Assembly: GCF_019801175.1 (NCBI RefSeq)
Contig: NZ_JAHVJR010000001.1
Coordinates: 1,922,001-1,986,000 of the forward strand
Reading direction: 5' to 3'
Source: Vannielia litorea
Lineage (GTDB): Bacteria > Pseudomonadota > Alphaproteobacteria > Rhodobacterales > Rhodobacteraceae
Length of the DNA stretch: 64,000 bases
In this document: positions 1-8,036 of the stretch, piece by piece
How positions within the stretch are numbered: position 1 is the stretch's first letter
How the letters are laid out: every line of letters begins with the position of its first letter
Notes under the pieces: generated by a model
Databases searched by the model: none
Told to the model about the DNA's origin: nothing
What the model saw: the letters and a program-made list of their open reading frames with translations, nothing else
Made by a program: the position numbers and the translations under genes

Positions 1-2226
1 ATTGAAGATCCGTTTGGGCTCGCTCAGCCGATAGGGCACCAGCAGAGTGGCGATGCGGTGCCGGGTCGCGGCGGGGTACTCGGCGTGCAGGCAGGTGCTG
101 ACCGGAAGGCCCTCGTAATCGGCCGGGTCCACGCCCGGAAAACCGGTTTCCTGTGTCAGCTGCGGCTTGCCTGCCTCTGACCAGACGACCTGGCCGTAGA
201 ATCCAGCACGTGCTCCGGTGTAGCGGAAGCTGGTCTTTCCCAGCTCATACTCACCGTTGGCATGGAGCAGGAAATCCACCGTAACAGGCTCTGAGGCATC
301 CACCTTGTCGACGATCACGAAATAGCTGTTGCGGACGAAGTAGACCTCACGTTCGGCAAGGGTCACCTCAGGCGAGAGGCTCTGATAGGCCGCTGTGGCG
401 TCGCCCTTGATGTAGATGTGATCCTCGCGCTGCTCGGCGGCAATGATCCGGCCGGTCGCGGCCATAGCCTTGGCCTTGTCCTTCTCGGCATACTGGCCCT
501 TGCCATTGACCAGGATGGCGTTCTTTGACCGGGTCTGACGCCGCCACTCGCGGTGCATCGTGGAACCGAAGGCCACATAGTACCCCGACTGGATCGCCAG
601 ATCCTCGCCGTAGGCTGCCATGCAGAAGGCGTTCTGGTCGCCATGGCTGTGACTGATCGAGCCGAAGCGGGAGGACTTGAACACGAACTGGATATGTTCG
701 TCGGGGTCGGCCATCGCGTGCTGGATGCCGACCCAGCCGATGCCGCGGAAGTGGCGGAAGCCACTCTCGGGCGCGGTCGCTTCGATCTGTGGATAATCGG
801 TCAGGTAGGTCAGCTCGTCGAAGTTGGTGTCCCACCAGCCCCAGTTGTAGAATGCGCCCTCGGTGCCCGGGTTCAGGCGGGCCAGCTCCTCGTGGTACCA
901 CTGGTAGGCGCCATTGCCGGTGATGCCCGCATACTGCCGAAGGTTGATGCCGGTCTTGATGCAGGGCAGATCGCCCTGTGTGCTGTCATCGCCAAAGGTG
1001 GCACGGCGGGTGTTCGGAGCTTTGCAAAACAGCGGGAAGTCGCCGGTGTTGCGGAAAAACGGGCGTTGGTAGAGGTCGATTCCGGCGAAGCTCTTGAGGC
1101 GGTTGGCGGCCTCGATGAGATAGGCCATGCCCATCATCCAGTAGTTCGTGCCCTCGGCCCAGCCGCCGTCGGCATCGCCCCAGGGTGAGTAGACCCCCGC
1201 GAGAAACTCGATGCAGTAGTGCAACCACTCGCGCGCGTCATCGGCATCGTCATCGCCCAGCAGTGCGATGCAGGCGGGGATAAGTGTGAGCGAGACGGAG
1301 CGAACTGCGTGGCTGTCGTAGGGAAAAAGGTGGATCTTGGCGTTGATGATCGCGTGCTCGGCGATGTCGCGGGTGCGCTCCAACAGCGCCGCGCGCACCT
1401 TGGCGCGCTCCTCCTCGGTCATTTGGTCATGCAGCCAGTCGTAGCCCCAGGCCAGAGCGTTCGTAACGCGATAGGCCCATTCGTCAGTATAGGCACGCGA
1501 AGTCACACCCATCGGGTCCCAGCTTGCGGCTTCCAGCAGCCACGCCTTGGCGCGCTCCAGCATAGCCGCATCGCCAGTCACCTGGCCGCCGATGGCAAGG
1601 TGGCGCACGGCATAGAGCAGTTCCTGCAAGTCGATGTATGTTTGCCGCCAGACCGGCGCGGTGCGCTGATGACCGGGGTAGCCGGCGGGCTCGGTCATCA
1701 CCTCCCGGTCCATCCATGGTAGTACTGATTTTTCGTAGAAGGTAGCCCAGGTGCAGTGGTCCGGGTCGGCCTGGACAGCCTTGCGGAAGTCCTTAAGCCG
1801 GTCGGGGGTGAGCCAGAGTCGGGGGTGGGCGGTGGTGGCGCCCTTCAGTCGGTCCCCTCGAGACGGCAGCGGACTTTCGGGCAGTCCCTGCCCCACATTG
1901 AAGCTGCGTACGGTACTCCAGCTGGTGGTGGGCTCGCCGGTGACGGGGTCACAGACGGCGTAGCACCAGTGCCAGGTGCCGGGCTCCAAGACAGCGTTGG
2001 GGGTGAAGAAGTTAAGCGGCACTTTGGCGAAGGTTAGCGTCGCCTCAGCAGAAAATTTAGGATCCCGCGAAACACGCAGCACGTAAGTGGCTTCGTCTTC
2101 GATCACCGGCAGCCAGGTGAAACGCGGCGGGTTCTCTACAATCTCGCTCTGAGCTTCTGGCGCATACTGGATCGTCAACCGGCCGGCCTTTGGTTCATCG
2201 AGTTCAGAGATCGTCGTAGCGGGCAT
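1..2226 (-). CDS. DUF4962/heparinase II/III-type polysaccharide lyase, 3' end cut by window edge
   Basis: At least 742 residues; the reading frame runs off the left edge without a stop. The start is the ATG at 2224-2226, giving MPATTISELDEP. There is no signal peptide, so the enzyme is probably cytoplasmic. An N-terminal Ig-like segment (NPPRFTWLP, about residues 32-40) is typical of DUF4962. It is followed by an alpha/alpha-toroid rich in Trp and Tyr (WAEGTNYWMMG). The C-terminal half carries the heparinase II/III motif SHSHGDQNAF near residues 522-532. Families with this architecture cleave uronic-acid polysaccharides or their oligosaccharides by beta-elimination. It lies 82 bp downstream of the solute-binding protein gene in the same operon, with no promoter or terminator visible between. 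This suggests cytoplasmic breakdown of imported oligo-uronides. The substrate (alginate, heparinoid, ulvan or other) cannot be read from the sequence. Confidence 0.8.
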   Translation of the reverse strand, partial: MPATTISELDEPKAGRLTIQYAPEAQSEIVENPPRFTWLPVIEDEATYVLRVSRDPKFSAEATLTFAKVPLNFFTPNAVLEPGTWHWCYAVCDPVTGEPTTSWSTVRSFNVGQGLPESPLPSRGDRLKGATTAHPRLWLTPDRLKDFRKAVQADPDHCTWATFYEKSVLPWMDREVMTEPAGYPGHQRTAPVWRQTYIDLQELLYAVRHLAIGGQVTGDAAMLERAKAWLLEAASWDPMGVTSRAYTDEWAYRVTNALAWGYDWLHDQMTEEERAKVRAALLERTRDIAEHAIINAKIHLFPYDSHAVRSVSLTLIPACIALLGDDDADDAREWLHYCIEFLAGVYSPWGDADGGWAEGTNYWMMGMAYLIEAANRLKSFAGIDLYQRPFFRNTGDFPLFCKAPNTRRATFGDDSTQGDLPCIKTGINLRQYAGITGNGAYQWYHEELARLNPGTEGAFYNWGWWDTNFDELTYLTDYPQIEATAPESGFRHFRGIGWVGIQHAMADPDEHIQFVFKSSRFGSISHSHGDQNAFCMAAYGEDLAIQSGYYVAFGSTMHREWRRQTRSKNAILVNGKGQYAEKDKAKAMAATGRIIAAEQREDHIYIKGDATAAYQSLSPEVTLAEREVYFVRNSYFVIVDKVDASEPVTVDFLLHANGEYELGKTSFRYTGARAGFYGQVVWSEAGKPQLTQETGFPGVDPADYEGLPVSTCLHAEYPAATRHRIATLLVPYRLSEPKRIFN

Positions 2227-2308
2227 CGCTGGTCTTTCTGTCTGGCGAAATGGGTGTGGTGGCGGGCGCGAAACTTGGGAGATCGCACCCGCCGGGCTGA
2301 GGGGAGGA

Positions 2309-3871
2309 TCAGCCGTACTGGCGTGCGTAAGCCTGATTCATCACGTCGAGAACTTCCTGAAGGCCCATGTTGTTAAGGGTTTCCACATAGGCATCCCAGT
2401 CGGCCTTGATATCGCCGGACCCGAGGATCCACGCCTGCTGACGCTCCAGCATGTAAGTCTGGATCGAAGGATAGTACTTGTCGTAAACTTCCTGTTCCTC
2501 CTTGTTGAAGGAGACGCCAAGGAACTGTTCGACGAGCAAATCTTCGGTGTCGTAGAGTTCAATGCCCTCACGCGCCGAGTCACGGGTCCACTGCCATTCG
2601 TAGCGATAGTCCTGCGGATAGCCGCGATAGACCTGCGCACCTTCAAGATACATCTGGCTATTCACCGGCTGACCCGACTCGAGAACTTCAGGCTTGTAGA
2701 TCGGCTGGCCATCGACCATGTCCCAGGTCTTGCCCTCAACACCGAAATTGGCCAGCAACGCACCCTCTTCAGAGAACCAGAAGTCGAAGTACTTGATGGT
2801 TTCGACTGGGTGCTCATTGGAGTAACTGATTGCCCAGCCATCTGGCTTCATGGGAATGCGTCGGTTCTCTTCCATCCGAACTCCGGCAGCCGATTTCGGC
2901 GGCAAGAAGGGGATGAAGTTGAAGCCTTCGACCTTGTCTGCAAGCGCAACGTTGTAGCCGGATGTGGAAGCGAACCAGTCGTGGGTCATGCCGCCAAGGT
3001 TCTCGCCCAGCAGGTAGTCACGGGCGGAGGATCCGCGAGTGAAGACCTCGGGGTCGATCAGGCCCTCTTCGTACCACTTGGCCAAGTTGGCAATCGCATC
3101 ACGATAAGCCTCCTGCGCGTAGGGGTGCGCGACTTGGCCATCCTTGAGGTAGAACTGGTGATAGACATCGGCGCCAGTCGAACGCGCATCCCATAGCGTG
3201 ACGAGGCGGATCAGTTCCTCCCAGTCACGAGCGAAGAAGGGGATCTCGTCTTTTTGGCCGTTGCCGTTGGGGTCCTGATCACGGAAGGCCACTAGAACGT
3301 CGTAAAGCTCCTCGACGTTGTCGGGTTGCTCGAGGCCCAGCGCGTCGAGCCAGTCCTGCCGTACGAACCAAGCCCGTGCATATTTACCGTCGGGCAGATA
3401 CGGGATGTAGTAGACGTTGCCGTCGTAGGCTTGAATGGCGCTCCAGATGTCAGGGTGATCTTCGAACCACGCCTTGATGTTCGGGGCGTGCTCCTCGACC
3501 AAATCGTTCAACGCCACGAAAGCCCCTTGAGGGCCATATTCATTCACCGGCTGCCGGATGTTGGCCCCGCCAACGATGTCGGGCAGTTCGCCGGTGGCCA
3601 GAAGCAGGTTCATCGCCTCGGAGTTATCGGCGGTGTTGCGACCGGAAGTCTTGTCGATCAGGTGAACGTTGGTCTTTTCCCGCGCAACCTCCTCAACGGG
3701 ATAAATCTTGGAGGTGTCCCCGCCGGGTCCGTAGCCCTGTGCACGCGCCCAGTGCATGTGAATCGTCAGTTCCAATGGCTCATCGACAATCGGCAGATGG
3801 CTCTCGGCGAAGGCTGGTGCCGTCATGGCCGTGGTTCCAAGGATGGCAGCCGCCATAGTGAAGGTCCGCAT
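2309..3871 (-). CDS. Large extracellular solute-binding protein of an AlgQ/LplA-type oligosaccharide ABC transporter
   Basis: 520 residues starting at the ATG at 3869-3871, preceded by GGGAGGAAAACC, a strong ribosome-binding site. The frame is open further upstream, but those residues lie over the permease gene. Residues 1-23 form a Sec signal peptide ending AFAES. The mature protein is large (~500 aa), as in the AlgQ1/AlgQ2 alginate-binding proteins and the LplA/YtcQ family. Residues 200-209 (DPNGNGQKDE) form an EF-hand-like loop whose D-x-N-x-N-x(3)-D-E spacing matches the calcium site of AlgQ2. It is co-transcribed with two permeases, an ATPase and a lyase gene, so its likely role is periplasmic capture of oligo-uronides. 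Ligand identity is inferred from context. Confidence 0.85.
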   Translation of the reverse strand: MRTFTMAAAILGTTAMTAPAFAESHLPIVDEPLELTIHMHWARAQGYGPGGDTSKIYPVEEVAREKTNVHLIDKTSGRNTADNSEAMNLLLATGELPDIVGGANIRQPVNEYGPQGAFVALNDLVEEHAPNIKAWFEDHPDIWSAIQAYDGNVYYIPYLPDGKYARAWFVRQDWLDALGLEQPDNVEELYDVLVAFRDQDPNGNGQKDEIPFFARDWEELIRLVTLWDARSTGADVYHQFYLKDGQVAHPYAQEAYRDAIANLAKWYEEGLIDPEVFTRGSSARDYLLGENLGGMTHDWFASTSGYNVALADKVEGFNFIPFLPPKSAAGVRMEENRRIPMKPDGWAISYSNEHPVETIKYFDFWFSEEGALLANFGVEGKTWDMVDGQPIYKPEVLESGQPVNSQMYLEGAQVYRGYPQDYRYEWQWTRDSAREGIELYDTEDLLVEQFLGVSFNKEEQEVYDKYYPSIQTYMLERQQAWILGSGDIKADWDAYVETLNNMGLQEVLDVMNQAYARQYG

Positions 3872-3912
3872 GGTTTTCCTCCCGTTTGCGAAAATGGTGT
3901 TTGAGGGTTTGG

Positions 3913-4794
3913 TCATTCCTTCACTCCGCCCAGCAGGATGCCCTTGCTGAAGTATTTCTGGAGGAAGGGGTAGATAAGCAGGATCGGGATGATCGAGCAC
4001 ACGATGATGGCCGCGCTCACTGTCTCGAATGAATAGGCCGAAGTGAGTAGCGTGTTGGCAAACTCTTCGTCGTCTGAAAGCTCGACGATGACCTTGCGCA
4101 AGTAGACCTGGAGCGGGATCTTGCTCTCGTCCTGCAGCAGCACCATGGCCCAGAAGAAGCCGTTCCAGCGCGAGACGATGCAGAACAGCGCAACAGTGGC
4201 GATGGCGGGCTTCGCAAGTGGAACAAACACCTTCCACAGCACTTGGAACTCGTTGGCGCCATCCATCCGGGCTGCCTCTTCGAACGACTGCGGGATGCCC
4301 TCGAAGAAGTTGCGCAGCAGGATGATGTTGAAGCCGTTGACGGCGAAGCCGATTATGATGCCGAAGTAGCTATCAAGCAGCCCAAGGTCGCGCATGTTCA
4401 GAAAGAACGGGATAAGGCCAGCGTTGAACCACATGGTGAAGGCAACCATCAGGTTCCAGAAACGCCGTCCGTAGAGCTGTGGCCGCGACAGGGCATACGC
4501 GCCCGGTATAATGAACGCGAGGCTCATCAGTGTGCCGCCGATGGTGTAAATGAAGGTGTTGGCGTAGGACGACCAGAACAGTGGCTCGGAGAGCACCTGT
4601 TTGTAGGCTTCGATGGTGAACCCTACCGGTGTCAGCACCACGTTGCCCGCCCGCGCTTCGAAGCCAGTCGAGAGCGACAGCGAGGCGATGTAGATGAACG
4701 GGTATAGCGTGGAGATCGTGAACAGCGCGATCAGCACCATGTTGACGATCACGAAGAGCTTGTCGCCGCGGGAGTAGAGATTCATGTTGGTCAT
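3913..4794 (-). CDS. Carbohydrate ABC transporter permease, LplC/AlgM2-like
   Basis: 293 residues with about six membrane segments, starting with NMNLYSRGDKLFVIVNM. The ATPase-contact EAA loop is visible near the middle (EEAARMDGANEFQVLWKVFVP). The C-terminus ends FSKGILLGGVKE, typical of the LplC/YtcP branch of CUT1 permeases. The ATG at 4792-4794 is preceded by GGGGAAAGAGCC. The gene starts 13 bp downstream of the first permease gene, and its stop is 41 bp before the solute-binding protein gene. With its partner it should form a heterodimeric inner-membrane channel for the oligosaccharide bound by the neighbouring periplasmic protein. Confidence 0.9.
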   Translation of the reverse strand: MTNMNLYSRGDKLFVIVNMVLIALFTISTLYPFIYIASLSLSTGFEARAGNVVLTPVGFTIEAYKQVLSEPLFWSSYANTFIYTIGGTLMSLAFIIPGAYALSRPQLYGRRFWNLMVAFTMWFNAGLIPFFLNMRDLGLLDSYFGIIIGFAVNGFNIILLRNFFEGIPQSFEEAARMDGANEFQVLWKVFVPLAKPAIATVALFCIVSRWNGFFWAMVLLQDESKIPLQVYLRKVIVELSDDEEFANTLLTSAYSFETVSAAIIVCSIIPILLIYPFLQKYFSKGILLGGVKE

Positions 4795-4807
4795 GGCTCT
4801 TTCCCCC

Positions 4808-5812
4808 TCACCAGAGCGACGTGCGCGAGTAGCGCTTGGAGATTGTGTTGGCGGTCATCACCAGAACGAAGGCGACCACGGCATTGAACAGGCCGGCTGC
4901 GGCGGCGAGATCGTATTGCCCGCCTTGGATGCCCTGTCGGTAGATGAAGGTGTTCACCACGTCGGCGGTCTCGTAGGTGGCCGGCTGGTAGAGCAGGATG
5001 ATCATCTCGAAGCTCACCTCGAGCATGTTGCCGATGCGGATGATGAGCATGATGATGATGGTGGGCATGATCGACGGGATGGTGATCTTCCACATCATCT
5101 GCCAGCGGCTCGCGCCGTCGACCACGGCGCTCTCGTAGAGCGTGGGCGATACGCCCGCGATGGCCGCGAGGTAGACGATCGACTGGAAGCCCGCCTCCTG
5201 CCAGATGCCGGTGCCGACGAAGATCGGGCGGAACCACTCGGGCTTGGTCAGGAAATAGATCGGCTCGATACCGAACCAGCCGAGCATGGTGTTGACGATG
5301 CCCGCCGAGGGCGAGAACGCTGTTATGACGATCCCCGCGATGATCACCGAGGAGATGAAGTGCGGCAGGTAGACGATGGTTTGCGCCGTCTTCTTGAACG
5401 TCTGCTTGAGGATCTCGTTGAACATCAGCGCCAGGATAATCGGCATGGGGAAGCCGAAGATCAGGCCGTAGAAGCTGATGATGACGGTGTTGCGCAGGGC
5501 GCGCAGGAACTGGTCATTGTTGAACAGTGTTTGAAAATGCTCCAGCCCGATCCAGGGGCTATCCGCGATTCCGCGAAAGATCGAGTAATCCTTGAAGGCA
5601 ATCTGGAGGCCGTACATCGGCTTGTAGAGAAAGACGAGCAGCCAAACGATCGTGGGGATCAGCATCAGGTAGAGCTGCCACTCGCGCTTCAGGTGGTCAC
5701 CCACCCGCACCATCCGGCTGGGCTTGCGGCGGCGCTGCGCCTCGGTGGCATCGAAGACCAGCTCTTCGGTAGCGGGCCCGGCAGCGGTGATAAAATTCGG
5801 GTCGTTGCTCAT
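4808..5812 (-). CDS. Carbohydrate ABC transporter permease, LplB/AlgM1-like
   Basis: 334 residues with a cytoplasmic N-terminal extension of about 55 residues (DATEAQRRRKPSRMVRVGDH) and then six predicted membrane helices. The motif LYKPMYGLQIAFKDY near residues 66-80 is characteristic of the LplB/YteP branch, and the EAA loop reads YESAVVDGASRWQMMWKI. Its ATG (5810-5812) overlaps the stop of the upstream ATPase gene in the ATGA arrangement, indicating translational coupling. Together with the LplC-like permease it forms the membrane part of a CUT1 importer. In Sphingomonas the homologous AlgM1/AlgM2 pair imports alginate; the relation here is by architecture only. Confidence 0.9.
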   Translation of the reverse strand: MSNDPNFITAAGPATEELVFDATEAQRRRKPSRMVRVGDHLKREWQLYLMLIPTIVWLLVFLYKPMYGLQIAFKDYSIFRGIADSPWIGLEHFQTLFNNDQFLRALRNTVIISFYGLIFGFPMPIILALMFNEILKQTFKKTAQTIVYLPHFISSVIIAGIVITAFSPSAGIVNTMLGWFGIEPIYFLTKPEWFRPIFVGTGIWQEAGFQSIVYLAAIAGVSPTLYESAVVDGASRWQMMWKITIPSIMPTIIIMLIIRIGNMLEVSFEMIILLYQPATYETADVVNTFIYRQGIQGGQYDLAAAAGLFNAVVAFVLVMTANTISKRYSRTSLW

Positions 5813-6912
5813 TGCTCCAGTACCTGACCGGGCAACGCTTCGCCGCTCTCGGCATCGAACACACGCACCAGGTGCGGCGCGATGGTGAAACCGCCGATGC
5901 CGTCGAGAATGCCCATCTGCCCCACCGTGTCGGTGCGGATCACGAAGGGGTCGCCCTGCAGGCTGGCGTGCACCAGCGCCTCGGAGCCGAGGGTTTCAAC
6001 GAGATCGACCTCGATCGCGATGGACCCCGGCGCGCCGGCCTCCGCGACCTTCACGAACTCGGGCCGGATGCCGAGGATCACCTCGTTTCCAACCGCGTTC
6101 TGGAGCGCGGGCAACGGCTGAAGCGGTACCTGCTGACCATCGAACTCGGCCACCGGGCCGCTGTCGCCCGCCACCACGGTGGCCTTGACCATGTTCATCG
6201 GCGGCGATCCGAGAAAGCCCGCAACGAAGGTATTGGCCGGGTTCAGGAACAGCTCCATCGGTGTGCCGATCTGCTCTATACGGCCGTCGTGCATGACCAC
6301 GATGCGGTCGGCGAGCGTCATCGCCTCGACCTGGTCGTGGGTCACGTAGATCGAGGTAGCGCCGAGGCGCTTGTGCAGCCGCTTGATCTCGGCCCGCATC
6401 TGGGTGCGCAGCTTGGCGTCGAGGTTGGAGAGTGGCTCGTCAAAGAGAAAGACCTTGGGGCGACGCACGATGGCGCGGCCCATGGCGACGCGCTGGCGCT
6501 GGCCACCAGAGAGGTCGGCCGGGCGGCGCTCAAGGTAGGGCGTGAGGCCGAGGATCTGGCCCACCTCCTCCACCGAAGCCGCGATGGCCTCCTTCTTTTC
6601 CTTCCGGATGCGCAGGCCGAAGGCGATGTTGTCGGCCACGTTGAGATGCGGGTAGAGCGCGTAGTTCTGGAACACCATCGCCACATCGCGATCCTTGGGG
6701 GCCACGCGGTTCACATGGCGACCGTCGATGGTGAGGTCGCCGTCGCTGATCTCTTCCAGCCCGGCGATCATCCGCAGGGTTGTGGACTTGCCGCAACCCG
6801 AGGGACCGACAAGTACGACGAATTCCTTTTCCTGCACCTCAAGGTCGATGCCATGCACCACCTGCACGGCGCCATACGCCTTAACGATGCGGTCTAGCCG
6901 AACTCCCGACAT
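5809..6912 (-). CDS. MalK/UgpC/AlgS-type ABC transporter ATPase
   Basis: 367 residues from the ATG at 6910-6912, preceded by GGAGGAGAGCAC. The frame is open for 23 more codons upstream, but no better ribosome-binding site is seen there. Walker A is GPSGCGKST (about 36-44), the ABC signature LSGGQRQR (about 134-141), Walker B VFLFDEPLSNLD and the H-loop VTHDQ. The C-terminal ~130 residues form the MOP/TOBE-type regulatory domain of CUT1 ATPases. It is the first gene of the minus-strand operon and so is nearest to the operator cluster at 7008-7060. It should power the two permeases encoded directly downstream. Such ATPases are sometimes shared between several sugar transporters. Confidence 0.92.
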   Translation of the reverse strand: MSGVRLDRIVKAYGAVQVVHGIDLEVQEKEFVVLVGPSGCGKSTTLRMIAGLEEISDGDLTIDGRHVNRVAPKDRDVAMVFQNYALYPHLNVADNIAFGLRIRKEKKEAIAASVEEVGQILGLTPYLERRPADLSGGQRQRVAMGRAIVRRPKVFLFDEPLSNLDAKLRTQMRAEIKRLHKRLGATSIYVTHDQVEAMTLADRIVVMHDGRIEQIGTPMELFLNPANTFVAGFLGSPPMNMVKATVVAGDSGPVAEFDGQQVPLQPLPALQNAVGNEVILGIRPEFVKVAEAGAPGSIAIEVDLVETLGSEALVHASLQGDPFVIRTDTVGQMGILDGIGGFTIAPHLVRVFDAESGEALPGQVLEQ

Positions 6913-7007
6913 GTGCTCTCCTCCGGTTGCGCGGTCCCCGCGCGCCTCCTCTCGAACCGTCCGCCCCACGGGGCGCTGCAAAGCTGCGATTCGACCAATC
7001 TTGCAAT

Positions 7008-7060
7008 CTGGTATACTAGTAATTTTTCTGGTATACTAGTCTTAATTCTGCAATACTAGT
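7008..7060. promoter_or_regulatory. Three phased operator-like repeats, CTGGTATACTAGT
   Basis: The element occurs at 7008-7020 (CTGGTATACTAGT), 7028-7040 (identical 13-mer) and 7048-7060 (CTGCAATACTAGT), exactly 20 bp apart, so all copies lie on nearly the same DNA face. They sit between the divergent ABC operon (start 6912) and the GntR gene (start 7164). A fourth copy lies before dctP. The TGGTATAC part resembles the TTGGTATACCA-type sites of the UxuR/ExuR GntR family, as far as I recall. They are the likely binding sites of the adjacent regulator and would control both directions. Confidence 0.7.
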
Positions 7061-7163
7061 CGCGACTTACTTCGCGGCCTGCAGCTCTGACACCGCCAGC
7101 CGGTCAGAAAGACAGCGAATCTGGCGCGCCAAGAGGCACCGCCGCAATTGAAAGGCACGGGAC

Positions 7164-7946
7164 ATGGGCACTATGGAGGAGAGCGCACAGCAGTCGCCGA
7201 TTGGCGAGTTCGGATTGAGCGACTATAAATCCATCACGCAAAGGGGGCAGCGAGGCATGCGCAACAACTTGGCAACCGATCGGCGCACCACGGTCGACGA
7301 GATTTTCGACCATCTCTTCGATGAGATCAGTTCGCTTCGGCTGCGCCCCGGCGACCGGATTTCCGAGGCGGAGATCGCGGCCCAATTCGGTGTATCTCGT
7401 CAGCCGGTTCGAGATGCTTTCACTAGACTTGCCAACTTGGACCTGCTGCTGATCCGCCCGCAGCGGGCTACCGAGGTAAAGCGCTTCTCTTCGCGAGAAA
7501 TCGAGAAGTCTCGGTTCGTCCGCGCGGCCGTCGAATACGAGGTGCTTCGCCGCGCGTCGGCAAACGCCAGCCCGGCAGCACGGAAGCTTCTGGACGCCTG
7601 CCTGAAGCGCCAGCGTACAGCCATAGAGAAGGGCGACTATCAGAAGTTCGGGGAACTCGACTACGAGTTTCACCAGGCGCTCTGCGAGATCGCCGACGCA
7701 GGCTTCGCCTTCGAGGTCATCTCGATGGAGAAAGCCAAGGTGGACCGGCTCTGCACCCTTGGGCTCTCCAAGGAAGACCGGATGCCTCAACTCCTCGAAG
7801 ACCACGAGGCCATCGCGGAGGCCATCTTGGCCGGGGACGCTGAGAGTGCAGTGGCGGCGGGCAAGCTGCACCTGTCGCGGCTGGATGCCACGATTGCCTC
7901 GATAGAGGCGACCAACGGCCACTACTTCGACCCCGACGGCAGCTGA
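7164..7946 (+). CDS. GntR family transcriptional regulator, FCD (FadR-type) effector domain
   Basis: 260 residues if the ATG at 7164 is used; an ATG at 7257 (MRNNLATDRR) would give 229 residues and removes a poorly conserved extension. The winged HTH follows (LRPGDRISEAEIAAQFGVS, then SRQPVRDAFTRL). The C-terminal FCD domain shows the expected Asp/His metal or ligand positions: DYEFHQALCE, then DHEAIAEAI and KLHLSRL. FCD regulators commonly sense sugar acids such as uronates and usually act as repressors. The gene is divergent from the ABC/lyase operon, with three operator-like repeats between, and is followed by a MATE gene. It is the best candidate for the regulator of the whole locus. Confidence 0.88.
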   Translation: MGTMEESAQQSPIGEFGLSDYKSITQRGQRGMRNNLATDRRTTVDEIFDHLFDEISSLRLRPGDRISEAEIAAQFGVSRQPVRDAFTRLANLDLLLIRPQRATEVKRFSSREIEKSRFVRAAVEYEVLRRASANASPAARKLLDACLKRQRTAIEKGDYQKFGELDYEFHQALCEIADAGFAFEVISMEKAKVDRLCTLGLSKEDRMPQLLEDHEAIAEAILAGDAESAVAAGKLHLSRLDATIASIEATNGHYFDPDGS

Positions 7947-8036
7947 CCGGCGCGGCACTCTGCCGCTCCGAAGCTCCCCCCTACCCTCATCCGCCGCCCC
8001 GCGCGGCACTCCGGCACTGCCGGACAAGAGTTTGTC

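Noticed and set aside
3872..4237. Upstream extension of the AlgQ-like binding protein
   Set aside because: It would overlap the permease gene for its whole length and would bury the signal peptide; a strong ribosome-binding site precedes 3871.
4784..5827. Plus-strand frame opposite the LplB-like permease
   Set aside because: His/Asp-rich antisense product typical of the complement of membrane-protein codons; the permease on the minus strand has the EAA motif.
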